This document shows, piece after piece, positions 54,641 to 62,708 of a stretch of DNA of 64,000 nucleotides (position 1 is its first letter; each line of letters opens with the position of its first letter). Both the position numbers and the translations under genes were made by a program. Origin of the DNA: Trichococcus alkaliphilus (GTDB taxonomy: Bacteria; Bacillota; Bacilli; Lactobacillales; Aerococcaceae). The stretch covers positions 1 through 64,000 of the forward strand of contig NZ_PXZT01000010.1 in NCBI RefSeq assembly GCF_003008695.1, written 5' to 3'. The notes under the pieces were generated by a model. That model searched no databases. It saw only the letters and a list, made by a program, of their open reading frames with translations, and was not told where the DNA came from.

Positions 54641-55567
54641 ATGGACCTGAATAAAATTTACCGTGCCCTTTACCTTTACACCGTGGACGGGGTTACAGAT
54701 ATAAAAGAAATAGCAGAGCAGACGGGCTTAAGTATCGGAGTAACCCGTGAGGCCGTAGACAGCAAGCGGTTTTTCCCAAAGGTTAAGGAAGATTTTAAAG
54801 CAGACCAGGAGGCCGGAGATTACAGCCGTACTTACGAGGTAAAGTATAAACGGCTACAGGCAGACAGCCTAGCTGAGGCCATAGACAGATACGTTAATTT
54901 GATCCTGATGGACGGTAAAACTTTAGACTTTATAAAAGGCCTGATGTTGTCAGATAACGTAAGGGACGGGCAGATAAATAGCGTACTGGCCGAGGTATCG
55001 AGAATAGTAGCCGAGCATAAAGCAGAAAGGCTACAGGATATTGTAGAGGAGCTGTTAGAGATTGAGCAGTTACCGCCTAAATTCACGATAAATAAGGCTA
55101 TGGAGGTTACAGAGGTTTTTCCTAGCCCTATGGTAGACCGTACCGGGCACGTAATAGCCGTGAAATACACAGCAGAAAGGGTAGACTGGCGTAAGGACCT
55201 ACCTACAGAGCTTGCTATAGCCTTGTATCAAGTAGAGCACCCTCTATGGTTAGACGGTCACAAAGTAAGCCCTAACCCTGAAACCTGGGGCCCTAAAGAT
55301 TACTATGTTATTTCGGGGGCCGGAAAGGGTAGGCACTTCTTTTACAAGGAGCTTGCAGAGTACTTAGAAATGGAACACAGTGAGCTAGCCCCGTTTATAC
55401 AGAAAGCCAGGTCCTACGTTGCCTATGCCGAAAAGGAAAAGCCCCAGGCAGAGCCTACAGATTCCAGGCGTATAGAGCAGATGGTAGCCCAACTTAAAGC
55501 GGAATATGTAGCTAAGGGCGGGGTACTTACGAGGCGTAGAAACAGCAGAGCAGTAACAGCAGAATAA
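54641..55567 (+). CDS. Hypothetical protein with N-terminal helix-turn-helix
   Basis: This 308-residue protein opens MDLNKIYRALYLYTVDGVTD and continues DIKEIAEQTGLSIGVTREAV, a winged-helix/helix-turn-helix reading (about 15-45). A helical middle part and a C-terminal domain with PPKFTINKAMEVTEVFPSPM and VEHPLWLDGHKVSPNP follow. The tail is basic (LTRRRNSRAVTAE). I chose ATG 54641 behind TTAGGAGGCG; an in-frame ORF from 54560 has no ribosome site. It is the last gene before the right end, followed by a terminator. The function is not recognised. Confidence 0.65.
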   Translation: MDLNKIYRALYLYTVDGVTDIKEIAEQTGLSIGVTREAVDSKRFFPKVKEDFKADQEAGDYSRTYEVKYKRLQADSLAEAIDRYVNLILMDGKTLDFIKGLMLSDNVRDGQINSVLAEVSRIVAEHKAERLQDIVEELLEIEQLPPKFTINKAMEVTEVFPSPMVDRTGHVIAVKYTAERVDWRKDLPTELAIALYQVEHPLWLDGHKVSPNPETWGPKDYYVISGAGKGRHFFYKELAEYLEMEHSELAPFIQKARSYVAYAEKEKPQAEPTDSRRIEQMVAQLKAEYVAKGGVLTRRRNSRAVTAE

Positions 55568-55577
55568 GTAGTAGTTT

Positions 55578-55606
55578 GAGACCCCGCACAGCCTGGGGCC
55601 TTTTTT
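55578..55606 (+). terminator. Terminator at the right end of the element
   Basis: CCCC (55582-55585) and GGGG (55595-55598), with flanking G-C pairing around GCACAGCCT, are followed by T6. Confidence 0.55.
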
Positions 55607-55867
55607 GCGTCCATACCCTTTGCTTAAACGGAATCTGAGGATAGTTAGCGTATAGATACCCGTAGCTTAATCTGAAACAGCCTTAAATACCGCTTGAATA
55701 TTCCGGGGGAGCCCTTTAAACTAACTGTATGCCACAGTATACTGCTATTATATAGTAGAGAAACGGTTATTTTACCTTGCTATTGTCGCATTAATCTGTT
55801 ACTATTTCCTTAAAGAAATTCACGTTACCAAGGGCTGAAAACCTTGATACAACAGTACATAAACCGT
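55607..55867. other. Right end of the element, noncoding
   Basis: About 260 bp between the last element gene and attR with no ORF; mixed AT-rich sequence and no copy of the left-end arm repeats that I can see. Confidence 0.45.
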
Positions 55868-55893
55868 AAGCCACCATCGACCATCGAGTGGGA
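55868..55893 (+). repeat. attR: right copy of the 26-bp guaA-end core
   Basis: Identical over 26 bp to 43757-43782. In the frame of guaA it still encodes the same last residues (PPSTIEWE) and then reads GAG TAA, probably the original end of the chromosomal guaA. Confidence 0.92.
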
Positions 55894-55960
55894 GTAAACT
55901 TTTCACATATAGAACCTTGCAAATATTAATTTAACGGGCTGTATAGTGTAATAAAACATA

Positions 55961-56030
55961 AATCATCTTTTTAAGTTGTTGTATGAATGAACTTCATTCA
56001 TACATATGACATAAAAAGGTGATTTTTTGC
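55961..56030 (+). terminator. Large hairpin, probably the original guaA terminator
   Basis: GTATGAATGAA/TTCATTCATAC (55981-56003, one-base loop) lies inside AATCATCTTTTTA/TAAAAAGGTGATT (55961-55973 with 56012-56024), followed by TTTTTGC. It lies about 70 bp after the guaA terminus at attR. Confidence 0.75.
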
Positions 56031-56078
56031 ATTTATAGAAAGCAGCTACAGAAAAGGCATGCGGGAAATGTAAAACAC

Positions 56079-56132
56079 TTGCTTACTTGGATTAAATAAG
56101 TTAAACTTAAACAAAAAGTTAGGTATGCCTAA
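56079..56132 (+). promoter_or_regulatory. Promoter with DtxR/MntR-type operator
   Basis: TTGCTT (56079-56084), a 17-bp spacer and TAAACT (56102-56107) form the promoter. TTAGGTATGCCTAA (56119-56132), an inverted TTAGG/CCTAA repeat, follows at the transcription start. This is the half-site of DtxR/MntR/SloR-type metal repressors and suits a manganese transporter. Confidence 0.65.
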
Positions 56133-56221
56133 TAATATGTTTAATTAAACCTTATGAGTTGTGGGTCGCTCAGCACAAATTCAGAGACCAGAGAATATAA
56201 ATGAGAAAGGAACAACACATA

Positions 56222-56971
56222 ATGGAAAATTTAATAATCCAGAATATGAACATAGCCTATCAAGGGCAATCTGCAATCAAGAATGCAACGCTTGCGTTTG
56301 AGCCGAACAAATTAACAGGGATCGTAGGACCAAATGGAGCAGGGAAATCAACCTTATTGAAAGGGATCATGGGCTTGACGCCGTTAAATACTGGAGCAGT
56401 GAGTCTTTACGGCAAACCACTTAAGGAAATGATAAACAAGGTAGCCTATGTCGAACAGAGACAAGAAATCGATCTGTCTTTTCCGATCAATGTTTTCGAA
56501 ACCGTACTTTTTGGCACCTACGCCAAATTAGGTTTTTTCCAGAGACCAAAGCAGAAGGAAAAGGATTTGGCATTGAGGGCTTTAGAGAAAGTCGGAATGG
56601 CAGCTTTTAAAGATCGGCATATCAGTGAATTATCCGGTGGACAGCTGCAGCGCGTTTTCATTGCGCGGGCGTTGGCACAGGAAGCAGAATGGCTGCTGCT
56701 TGACGAACCCTTTGCCGGGATCGATGCTACCAGCGAGAAAATCATCATTGAGCTGTTGAAACAACTCCGCGATGAAGGCAAATCAATCGTGATCGTGCAT
56801 CATGATTTGCATAAAGTACAGTCTTATTTCGACAATATTGTCCTGATCAATAAAGAAGTGGTTGCCTTTGGAACAGTATCTGAGGTATTTACTGCCAATA
56901 ATATGGGAAGGGCTTATGGGGAAGCAATTTCCGAAATGATCAGTCTGGGGGGTGGAACAAATGTTAAATGA
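56222..56971 (+). CDS. mntB: Manganese-type ABC transporter ATPase
   Basis: This 249-residue ATPase of a cluster-9 metal importer has Walker [15 protein letters not shown]-loop YVEQRQEIDLSFP, signature LSGGQLQRVFIARALAQ, Walker B LLLDEPFAGID and switch His in IVHHDLHKV. The YVEQR and DLSFP pattern is typical of metal-specific PsaB/MntB/ZnuC proteins. I start at ATG 56222 behind GAAAGGA; an in-frame ATG at 56201 is possible. It overlaps the permease gene by 11 nt. Manganese is inferred from the binding protein and operator. Confidence 0.92.
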   Translation: MENLIIQNMNIAYQGQSAIKNATLAFEPNKLTGIVGPNGAGKSTLLKGIMGLTPLNTGAVSLYGKPLKEMINKVAYVEQRQEIDLSFPINVFETVLFGTYAKLGFFQRPKQKEKDLALRALEKVGMAAFKDRHISELSGGQLQRVFIARALAQEAEWLLLDEPFAGIDATSEKIIIELLKQLRDEGKSIVIVHHDLHKVQSYFDNIVLINKEVVAFGTVSEVFTANNMGRAYGEAISEMISLGGGTNVK

Positions 56972-57818
56972 TTTCATTCAAGGGCTCTTGGATTTCCAAT
57001 TCCTGCAGAACGCTTTGATCACTTCCGTCATGGTCGGGATATCTGCCGGAATCATCGGTTCCTTCATCATCCTGCGAGGGATGTCCTTAATGGGGGATGC
57101 CATCTCGCACGCAGTATTGCCGGGAGTGGCGCTATCTTACATGTTGGGGAGCAGCTACATCATCGGCGCCACGGTTTTTGGAATGGCGTCGGCCGCTCTC
57201 ATTGGTTTTGTCACGAAACACAGTCGTTTAAAAAACGATACGGCAATCGGAATCGTCTTCAGTGCATTTTTTGCTCTTGGGATTATCTTGATTTCCTTCG
57301 CCAGAAGCTCCACGGACTTATATCACATCCTCTTCGGGAATGTACTCGCTGTCCGGGATTCAGACATGTTCTTGACAGCCGCTGTGCTTATTATCGTCTT
57401 GATCGCAGTGCCGCTTTTCTATAAACAACTTAAACTGACTTCTTTTGCACCGACGATTGCAAAATCATACGGTTGGAACATCAGTGCAATCAACTATGGG
57501 TTAATGTTTTTGCTGACACTAGTTGCTGTGACTTCGCTGCAGACAGTCGGGACGATTTTAGTGATCGCAATGCTGATCACACCGGCTGCGACAGCCTACC
57601 AACTGACCGATAAATTGATTGTTATGATTGTCCTGTCGACAGTATTTGGAACCCTCAGTTCTATCGTTGGGCTTTACTTCAGCTACAGTTACAACTTGCC
57701 GTCCGGAGCGACGATTGTCATGGCAGCAGCTATGTTTTTCATTGTGGCATTCATTTTTGCCCCGAAGAAGGGCCTTGTTGGTCAATTAAGAAAGGAGAAT
57801 GTACATAATGAAGAATAA
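56961..57818 (+). CDS. mntC: Manganese-type ABC transporter permease
   Basis: This 285-residue ABC-3 family membrane protein has about eight or nine helices. FIILRGMSLMGDAISHAVLPGV is the family signature (with the Asp and His of the translocation path). Near the end, LPSGATIVMAAAMFFIVAFIF is typical. I start at ATG 56961 behind GGGGGGTGG; the GTG at 56952 is an alternative. It overlaps both neighbours by 11 nt, so the three genes are coupled. Confidence 0.92.
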   Translation: MLNDFIQGLLDFQFLQNALITSVMVGISAGIIGSFIILRGMSLMGDAISHAVLPGVALSYMLGSSYIIGATVFGMASAALIGFVTKHSRLKNDTAIGIVFSAFFALGIILISFARSSTDLYHILFGNVLAVRDSDMFLTAAVLIIVLIAVPLFYKQLKLTSFAPTIAKSYGWNISAINYGLMFLLTLVAVTSLQTVGTILVIAMLITPAATAYQLTDKLIVMIVLSTVFGTLSSIVGLYFSYSYNLPSGATIVMAAAMFFIVAFIFAPKKGLVGQLRKENVHNEE

Positions 57819-58752
57819 ACTAATGTTGCTTGCTGCGGTGCTGTTTGTGGGTGTTTTGGGAGGATGCGGGAATTCTCCGGAAGAAGATAAAGGAAGTACG
57901 GATGCATCAGAAACAACAGAAACCAAACTTAAAGTTGTCTCCACCAACTCCATTATTGGCGACATGGTAGAAAAAGTTGGAGGGGATCTGATCGATGCCC
58001 ACAGTATCGTGCCAGTTGGGACTGATCCGCACGAATACGAACCCTTGCCAGTAGACATTCGAAAAGCCAGCGAAGCCGATGTTGTGTTTTACAACGGATT
58101 GAATCTGGAAACTGGCAATGGCTGGTTTGATAAATTGATGGAAACTGCTGGTAAGTCGGAAGATGAGGATTACTTCGTTGTCAGTAAAAATGTTGAACCG
58201 CTATATCTGTCGGGAAACAGTTCGCAACAAGATCCTCATGCTTGGTTGGACATTTCAAACGGCATTCAGTACATCACCGAAATCACTCGCGTCATGAGTG
58301 AAAAAGATCCTGAAAATAAAGCAACCTATGAAAAAAATGCGGATGCATACATTGCCGTTTTGACGGAACTGGACAGCGAAGCAAAAAATGAATTTGCTGA
58401 TATCCCCGAGGAAAAGAAACTGTTGGTGACGAGCGAAGGAGCTTTCAAGTATTTCTCCCAAGCTTACGGATTACAAGCCGCCTATATTTGGGAAATCAAT
58501 ACCGAAGGTCAAGGTACGCCTGACCAGATGAAGCAAATCATTGAAAAAGTACGAAATTCAGAAGTTCCGGTTCTCTTTGTGGAGACGAGTGTCGATCACA
58601 GAAGCATGGAACGATTATCAAATGAGGTGGATCTTCCCGTTTACAGCAATCTGTTCACGGATTCTATTGCGAAAGAAGGGGAAGACGGCGACAGCTACTA
58701 CGATATGATGAAATGGAATCTGGAAAAGATTCATGAAGGTTTGAGCCAGTAA
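57808..58752 (+). CDS. mntA: Manganese-binding lipoprotein (PsaA/MntA family)
   Basis: This 314-residue cluster-9 binding lipoprotein has the lipobox VLGGC near residue 18. Metal ligands fit the PsaA set: His in GTDPHEYEPLP, His in DPHAWLDIS, Glu in TSEGAFKYF and Asp in NLFTDSIAKEG. It lacks the His-rich loop of zinc proteins, in contrast to the lipoprotein at 16.3 kb, and this favours manganese. AAGGAG lies before the ATG. It ends the operon. Iron transport cannot be excluded. Confidence 0.92.
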   Translation: MKNKLMLLAAVLFVGVLGGCGNSPEEDKGSTDASETTETKLKVVSTNSIIGDMVEKVGGDLIDAHSIVPVGTDPHEYEPLPVDIRKASEADVVFYNGLNLETGNGWFDKLMETAGKSEDEDYFVVSKNVEPLYLSGNSSQQDPHAWLDISNGIQYITEITRVMSEKDPENKATYEKNADAYIAVLTELDSEAKNEFADIPEEKKLLVTSEGAFKYFSQAYGLQAAYIWEINTEGQGTPDQMKQIIEKVRNSEVPVLFVETSVDHRSMERLSNEVDLPVYSNLFTDSIAKEGEDGDSYYDMMKWNLEKIHEGLSQ

Positions 58753-58882
58753 AAGCGATTCGTTACCCTTCTGTTATGGTGCTTGACATTTTGAACAGGT
58801 ATCGCTAAATTGGAGAAAAGTATATCGTTATCCATGCTTATTAACCATTTGTATAACCTGGTACCAGAAGAGGTGTCCACTC

Positions 58883-59824
58883 ATGACAGCAAAATCATTC
58901 ACTTTCCAATCAATCGACGGAACGGAAATCTTCGCGATGAAATGGTCGCCGGAAGGTATTCAGAAACCAAAAGCCGCCGTCCAACTTGCACATGGTTACG
59001 CAGAACATATCGGACGCTATGATGTTTTTGCAAGCAAACTGGCGGAAGCAGGGATAGTCGTCTACGGAAATGATCATCGCGGCCACGGCAAAACGAACGG
59101 GAATGTCGGCAAAGCAATCTGCTTTGCGGATGAGGCAGGATTCGACAAGGTCGTCGCAGATATGCGTGCGCTGACTGAAATCATCCAATCAGAAAACCCA
59201 GCCGTTCCGCTGTTCCTGTTTGGCCACAGCATGGGTTCAATGTTGACCAGACGCTACATTCAGTTGTACGGGGACGATCTTACCGGCGCAGTTCTGTCCG
59301 GTTCCGGGGTGTTTTCGAATGCCTTGCTGAAGCTCGGCACAGTCGTGGCAGCTTCGGAAATCAAAAGAAATGGAAGAGCATATCCGAGCCTTTTGCTGGA
59401 CAAGCTGGTCTTCCAGAACTTCAACCGGGGTTTCAAGCCCGCCCGGACGGATTTGGACTGGCTCAGCCGTGACGGAGCAGAAGTGGATAGGTTCTTGGCG
59501 GATCCGTTGCGAGGAAAAATCGGTTCAGCTGGCTATTTCCATGATTTCTTCAGCGGTTTGTTGGCCATGAACGATTCTGCGAATATCCAATCGATACCGA
59601 AGGACCTGCCGCTGCATTTCATTTCAGGCACCGCCGACCCGGTCGGAGGCAAGGCCGGAAAAGGCATCATCCAGACATGCAGGGCTTACCAACAAGTTGG
59701 CCTTCAGGATGTGAGCTACAAACTATATGAGGGTGCCCGTCATGAACTGCTCAATGAAACGAACAAAGATGCGGTAACGCAGGACGTTATCGAGTGGATT
59801 GCTGCTCATGTGGAGACCGTTTGA
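58883..59824 (+). CDS. Lysophospholipase / monoacylglycerol lipase-like hydrolase
   Basis: This 313-residue alpha/beta-hydrolase of the serine aminopeptidase S33 / monoglyceride lipase group starts MTAKSFTFQSIDGTEIFAMK. HGYAEHIGRYDVFASKL is the oxyanion region. The nucleophile elbow GHSMGSML puts Ser at about 113, TADPVGGKAGKG supplies the Asp and GARHELLNE the His. HRGHGKTNG is typical of the group. It probably cleaves a fatty-acyl ester from lysolipid or monoglyceride; the substrate is not shown. AGAAGAGGTG precedes the ATG. Confidence 0.85.
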   Translation: MTAKSFTFQSIDGTEIFAMKWSPEGIQKPKAAVQLAHGYAEHIGRYDVFASKLAEAGIVVYGNDHRGHGKTNGNVGKAICFADEAGFDKVVADMRALTEIIQSENPAVPLFLFGHSMGSMLTRRYIQLYGDDLTGAVLSGSGVFSNALLKLGTVVAASEIKRNGRAYPSLLLDKLVFQNFNRGFKPARTDLDWLSRDGAEVDRFLADPLRGKIGSAGYFHDFFSGLLAMNDSANIQSIPKDLPLHFISGTADPVGGKAGKGIIQTCRAYQQVGLQDVSYKLYEGARHELLNETNKDAVTQDVIEWIAAHVETV

Positions 59825-59917
59825 TAGGTGCAAAATTAATGGAGCTTACCTGACTTTTCCGGAAATGGAGAAATCAGGTGGGCTTTTTTTGATTTATTTG
59901 TGTTTGGAGACAATTCA

Positions 59918-59971
59918 TTGACAAATATATCGTTAGGCGATATATTGTATATAACGATACACGATATATCG
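59918..59971 (+). promoter_or_regulatory. PadR promoter filled by its own palindromic operator
   Basis: TTGACA (59918-59923), a 17-bp spacer and TATATT (59941-59946) form the promoter. AATATATCG/CGATATATT (59924-59946) is a perfect 9-bp inverted repeat occupying the spacer and -10. A further palindrome CGATATATCG lies at 59962-59971. The arrangement implies autorepression by the PadR protein. Confidence 0.75.
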
Positions 59972-59987
59972 GAAGGAGAGATATGTG

Positions 59988-60308
59988 ATGGGAGCACCAC
60001 TTACGGAATCGATGTTTTACATCCTGCTTTCTTTGTTGCAGCCGAACCACGGTTACGGCATCATGCAACAGGTGGAGGAGCGTACGAAGGGCAGGGTAGC
60101 TCTGGGAGCCGGTACGCTGTATGGTGCGTTGAATTCTTTATTGGAGAAGAAATGGATCATGCTGCATAGTCAGGACGATCAGTCCCGCAAAAAGAAGGAA
60201 TATCTGATTACGGCACTCGGAAAAGAAGTTCTGAATGAGGAAATCGCCAGACTGGGCGAACTTCTCGAAAACGGCAGAAAGGCGATGGGAAATGATGAAA
60301 AAATTTAA
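59988..60308 (+). CDS. PadR-family transcriptional regulator
   Basis: This 106-residue PadR-type winged helix begins with LTESMFYILLSLLQPNHGYG, the PadR opening. GTLYGALNSLLEKKWI is the recognition helix, and RKKKEYLITALGKEVL the wing. The short C-terminal helix is that of the small subfamily 2. It overlaps the next gene, which encodes a DUF2812-like membrane protein, a common partner whose expression it probably controls. AGGAGAG lies upstream; the start could also be the GTG at 59985. Confidence 0.9.
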   Translation: MGAPLTESMFYILLSLLQPNHGYGIMQQVEERTKGRVALGAGTLYGALNSLLEKKWIMLHSQDDQSRKKKEYLITALGKEVLNEEIARLGELLENGRKAMGNDEKI

Positions 60309-60801
60309 GCTGTACTACGACAAAGATAAGGAAGAAGCATTCCTGAATGACATGTCCGCAAAAGGCTATGCCATGAAACGTTTCTTCCTGGGGGTGTATA
60401 CTTTCGAAAAATGCCAGCCGGATGAATATACTTACCGGGTCGATCTCATCAGCGACAAGACGGTCGAGCAGCGCAATGAACTGTACGATTTGATACGTGA
60501 CTCAGGTGGGGAACTCGTACAGACTTGGGGCATCTGGGCAATCTTCCGGAAAAAAGGCAACTTCGAACTGTATACGGATCCGGAAAGCCAGATCAAACAA
60601 TTCGAACGTATCCGTACGATATTTGTCCGTTTGGCCATTGTGGAATTCCTGCTTTCCATCCCGCAGTGGTACAATGCAATCCAAACAAAGGAGCCGATTC
60701 TCATCTTGATGTCTATGCTTTTGACATTGATTGCCTTTATTTTCCTGAAGCAAGTCGGGACATGCACAAAGAAAATAACAGAACTGGAAAAATTGGCTTA
60801 A
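60292..60801 (+). CDS. DUF2812-like membrane protein
   Basis: This 169-residue protein (ATG at 60292 or 60295) has an N-terminal soluble domain with FLNDMSAKGYAMKRFFLGVYTFEKCQPDEYTYRVDL. This is the pattern of DUF2812 proteins that accompany PadR regulators. Two C-terminal membrane helices follow (FVRLAIVEFLLSIPQWYN and LILMSMLLTLIAFIFL). It overlaps padR by 17 nt. Family members have no established biochemical role; a membrane sensor or efflux-related role under PadR control is a guess. Confidence 0.8.
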   Translation: MMKKFKLYYDKDKEEAFLNDMSAKGYAMKRFFLGVYTFEKCQPDEYTYRVDLISDKTVEQRNELYDLIRDSGGELVQTWGIWAIFRKKGNFELYTDPESQIKQFERIRTIFVRLAIVEFLLSIPQWYNAIQTKEPILILMSMLLTLIAFIFLKQVGTCTKKITELEKLA

Positions 60802-60855
60802 GTAATTTTTGTTTTCGCTATAAAAGTATTGTTACTGCTTATCCTGAAAATAAGG

Positions 60856-60885
60856 TTGCTTACAATTTTACTCTTATGCTATGAT
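60856..60885 (+). promoter_or_regulatory. Promoter of putP
   Basis: TTGCTT (60856-60861), an 18-bp spacer and TATGAT (60880-60885). Confidence 0.55.
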
Positions 60886-60959
60886 GGCTGAGTGAATTCA
60901 TTAAATTTTAATTAAATTAGAATGATGAAACATGTCATTATTTATTTTGGAGGGTAACT

Positions 60960-62513
60960 ATGGATAAAGCATTAATTTTTATGGCGATGGCCGGCTACAT
61001 GTCGATCATCATCGGTATCGGTTTTTATTACTACAAGCGGTCTAATGAAAGCTCCGATAATTTCTTCTTGGGCGGACGCAGTCTGGGTCCTTGGGTTGCC
61101 GCAATCAGTGCGGGAGCTTCGGACATGAGCGGTTGGCTCCTGATGGGTCTTCCGGGCGTGGCTTATTGGTCTGGATTGTCAGACGCATTCTGGACCGCGA
61201 TCGGCTTGGCATTGGGAACATCTTTGAACTGGATCATCGTCTCGAAACGGTTGCGTCATTATTCCGAATCAGCGGAAGCAATCACATTGCCGGAATTCTT
61301 CAGCAATCGATTCCATGAGGACAAACGAGTCATTTTAACGGTATCTTCCACGTTCATATTCGTTTTCTTTTCCGTCTATGCAGCCAGCTGTTTTGTGACG
61401 GTAGGGAAGCTCTTCGCTACCTTGTTCGAAGTGCCTTATATCCCGGTGATGATCGCCGGAGCGGTGTTCGTCGTGTTCTACACGTTCATCGGCGGATTTT
61501 TGGCTGAGAGTGTTTCCGACTTTATGCAAGGCATCATCATGATTGCGGCTTTGGCTATTGTTTTGGTCGGAGGCGTCGTGCATGCCGGTGGTCCCGGAGC
61601 GGTCATCGATAACCTGAAAGGCATCCCAGGATTTTTGGATTTCTTCGGAATTGCAACACCGACATTAGTTGATGGTGTGCAACAAGCTGATGGCGCGATG
61701 GCTGCCTTTGGACCTGCAGGCAAATACGGCTTGATCACAATTGCGTCGAGCATGGCTTGGGGACTCGGTTACTTCGGTATGCCACAAGTGCTGTTGCGCT
61801 TTATGGCGATCCGTTCGGCTGATGATATCAAGCAATCACGCCGCATCGGCATCATTTGGGCGACACTTTCATTGGGCGCTGCCGTCCTGATCGGTCTGAT
61901 CGGACGCTCGATGTTCCCGATGGCGTTGACGACTGCTTCAACTTCAGAAACGATCTTCATTGAGATGGCGACGTTATTGTTCCCGCCGCTATTGGCCGGA
62001 ATCGTCATGTCAGGCATTTTGGCGGCGACGATCAGTTCCGCGGATTCTTATCTGCTGATCGCCGCAAGTGCTTTTTCGAAAAACATCTACAAAGGCGTAC
62101 TGCGCAAGGATGCCTCCGACCAGCAAATCATGGCAATGACACGGATGATTTTGATTGTTTTGGCTATCGTCGGAATCATCATCGCTTTGGATGAAAACTC
62201 CGTCATCTTCACAATCGTTTCCTTCGCCTGGGCGGGCTTCGGTGCAACATTCGGACCGTTGATGCTGTTCTCCTTGTTCTGGAAAAAAACAACGCGTCAA
62301 GGTGCCATCGCGGGCATGTTGACAGGCGGAATCGCTGTTTTCATCTGGAAACTTCTGATCAAACCAATCGGCGGCGTGTTCGGCATATACGAACTGTTAC
62401 CGGCATTCATCCTTTCTTGTGTGGCGATCGTGATCTTCTCCTTGATCGGGGAAAAACCATCCGCTGCGATGGAAGAGGAGTTCGAAATGGTGAAAAGCCA
62501 GTCGAAAGGCTAA
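60960..62513 (+). CDS. putP: Sodium/proline symporter
   Basis: This 517-residue sodium:solute symporter has about 13 membrane helices. YYYKRSNESSDNFFLGGRSL and ISAGASDMSGWLLMGLPG are PutP signatures, with Asp and Ser residues at the sodium/proline sites. WGLGYFGMPQVLLRFMAIRS and ILAATISSADSYLLIAASAF are the other conserved blocks. GGAGGGTAAC precedes the ATG. It is transcribed alone and ends at a hairpin. Confidence 0.93.
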   Translation: MDKALIFMAMAGYMSIIIGIGFYYYKRSNESSDNFFLGGRSLGPWVAAISAGASDMSGWLLMGLPGVAYWSGLSDAFWTAIGLALGTSLNWIIVSKRLRHYSESAEAITLPEFFSNRFHEDKRVILTVSSTFIFVFFSVYAASCFVTVGKLFATLFEVPYIPVMIAGAVFVVFYTFIGGFLAESVSDFMQGIIMIAALAIVLVGGVVHAGGPGAVIDNLKGIPGFLDFFGIATPTLVDGVQQADGAMAAFGPAGKYGLITIASSMAWGLGYFGMPQVLLRFMAIRSADDIKQSRRIGIIWATLSLGAAVLIGLIGRSMFPMALTTASTSETIFIEMATLLFPPLLAGIVMSGILAATISSADSYLLIAASAFSKNIYKGVLRKDASDQQIMAMTRMILIVLAIVGIIIALDENSVIFTIVSFAWAGFGATFGPLMLFSLFWKKTTRQGAIAGMLTGGIAVFIWKLLIKPIGGVFGIYELLPAFILSCVAIVIFSLIGEKPSAAMEEEFEMVKSQSKG

Positions 62514-62533
62514 GTAATACATGTGAAAAAATC

Positions 62534-62562
62534 AGTGGGCTGTCTCTTAGAGGCAGCCTTTT
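62534..62562 (+). terminator. Terminator of putP
   Basis: GGCTGTCTC and GAGGCAGCC pair around TTA, followed by TTTTC. Confidence 0.75.
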
Positions 62563-62708
62563 CGAATTATCCCAGAGATGGAATCTCGGATGTTTCGGAA
62601 AGTTGTCACAAAATCGATGCGAATGGTCCTAATATTTGTGATAAGCTGAAAAAGGATTGAAGCAGCGTTTATTTCAGATAAAGCTGTTTTTTTGTTGGGC
62701 AAAAGTGA

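Larger units (their letters stand above)
43757..55893. mobile_element. ~12.1-kb integrative element in the 3' end of guaA
   Basis: Flanking 26-bp direct repeats of the guaA terminus, a tyrosine integrase reading inward from the left end, a serine resolvase, and a plasmid-style winged-helix protein behind iteron-like repeats show an integrated mobile element. guaA is an established target for integrases in Gram-positive bacteria. Codon use and composition inside differ from the flanks: many CTA, TTA, AGG and ATA codons, and long gene-poor stretches rich in TACAG, CCTAA and CCAGG words. I recognise no relaxase, coupling protein, capsid, portal, large terminase or toxin gene. It could be an integrated plasmid, a mobilisable island or a phage satellite. 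Confidence 0.9.

Noticed and set aside
49140-55567. Restriction-site avoidance as the cause of the odd composition
   Set aside because: GATC, GGCC, GTAC and similar palindromes are all present on inspection, so no single avoided word explains it.
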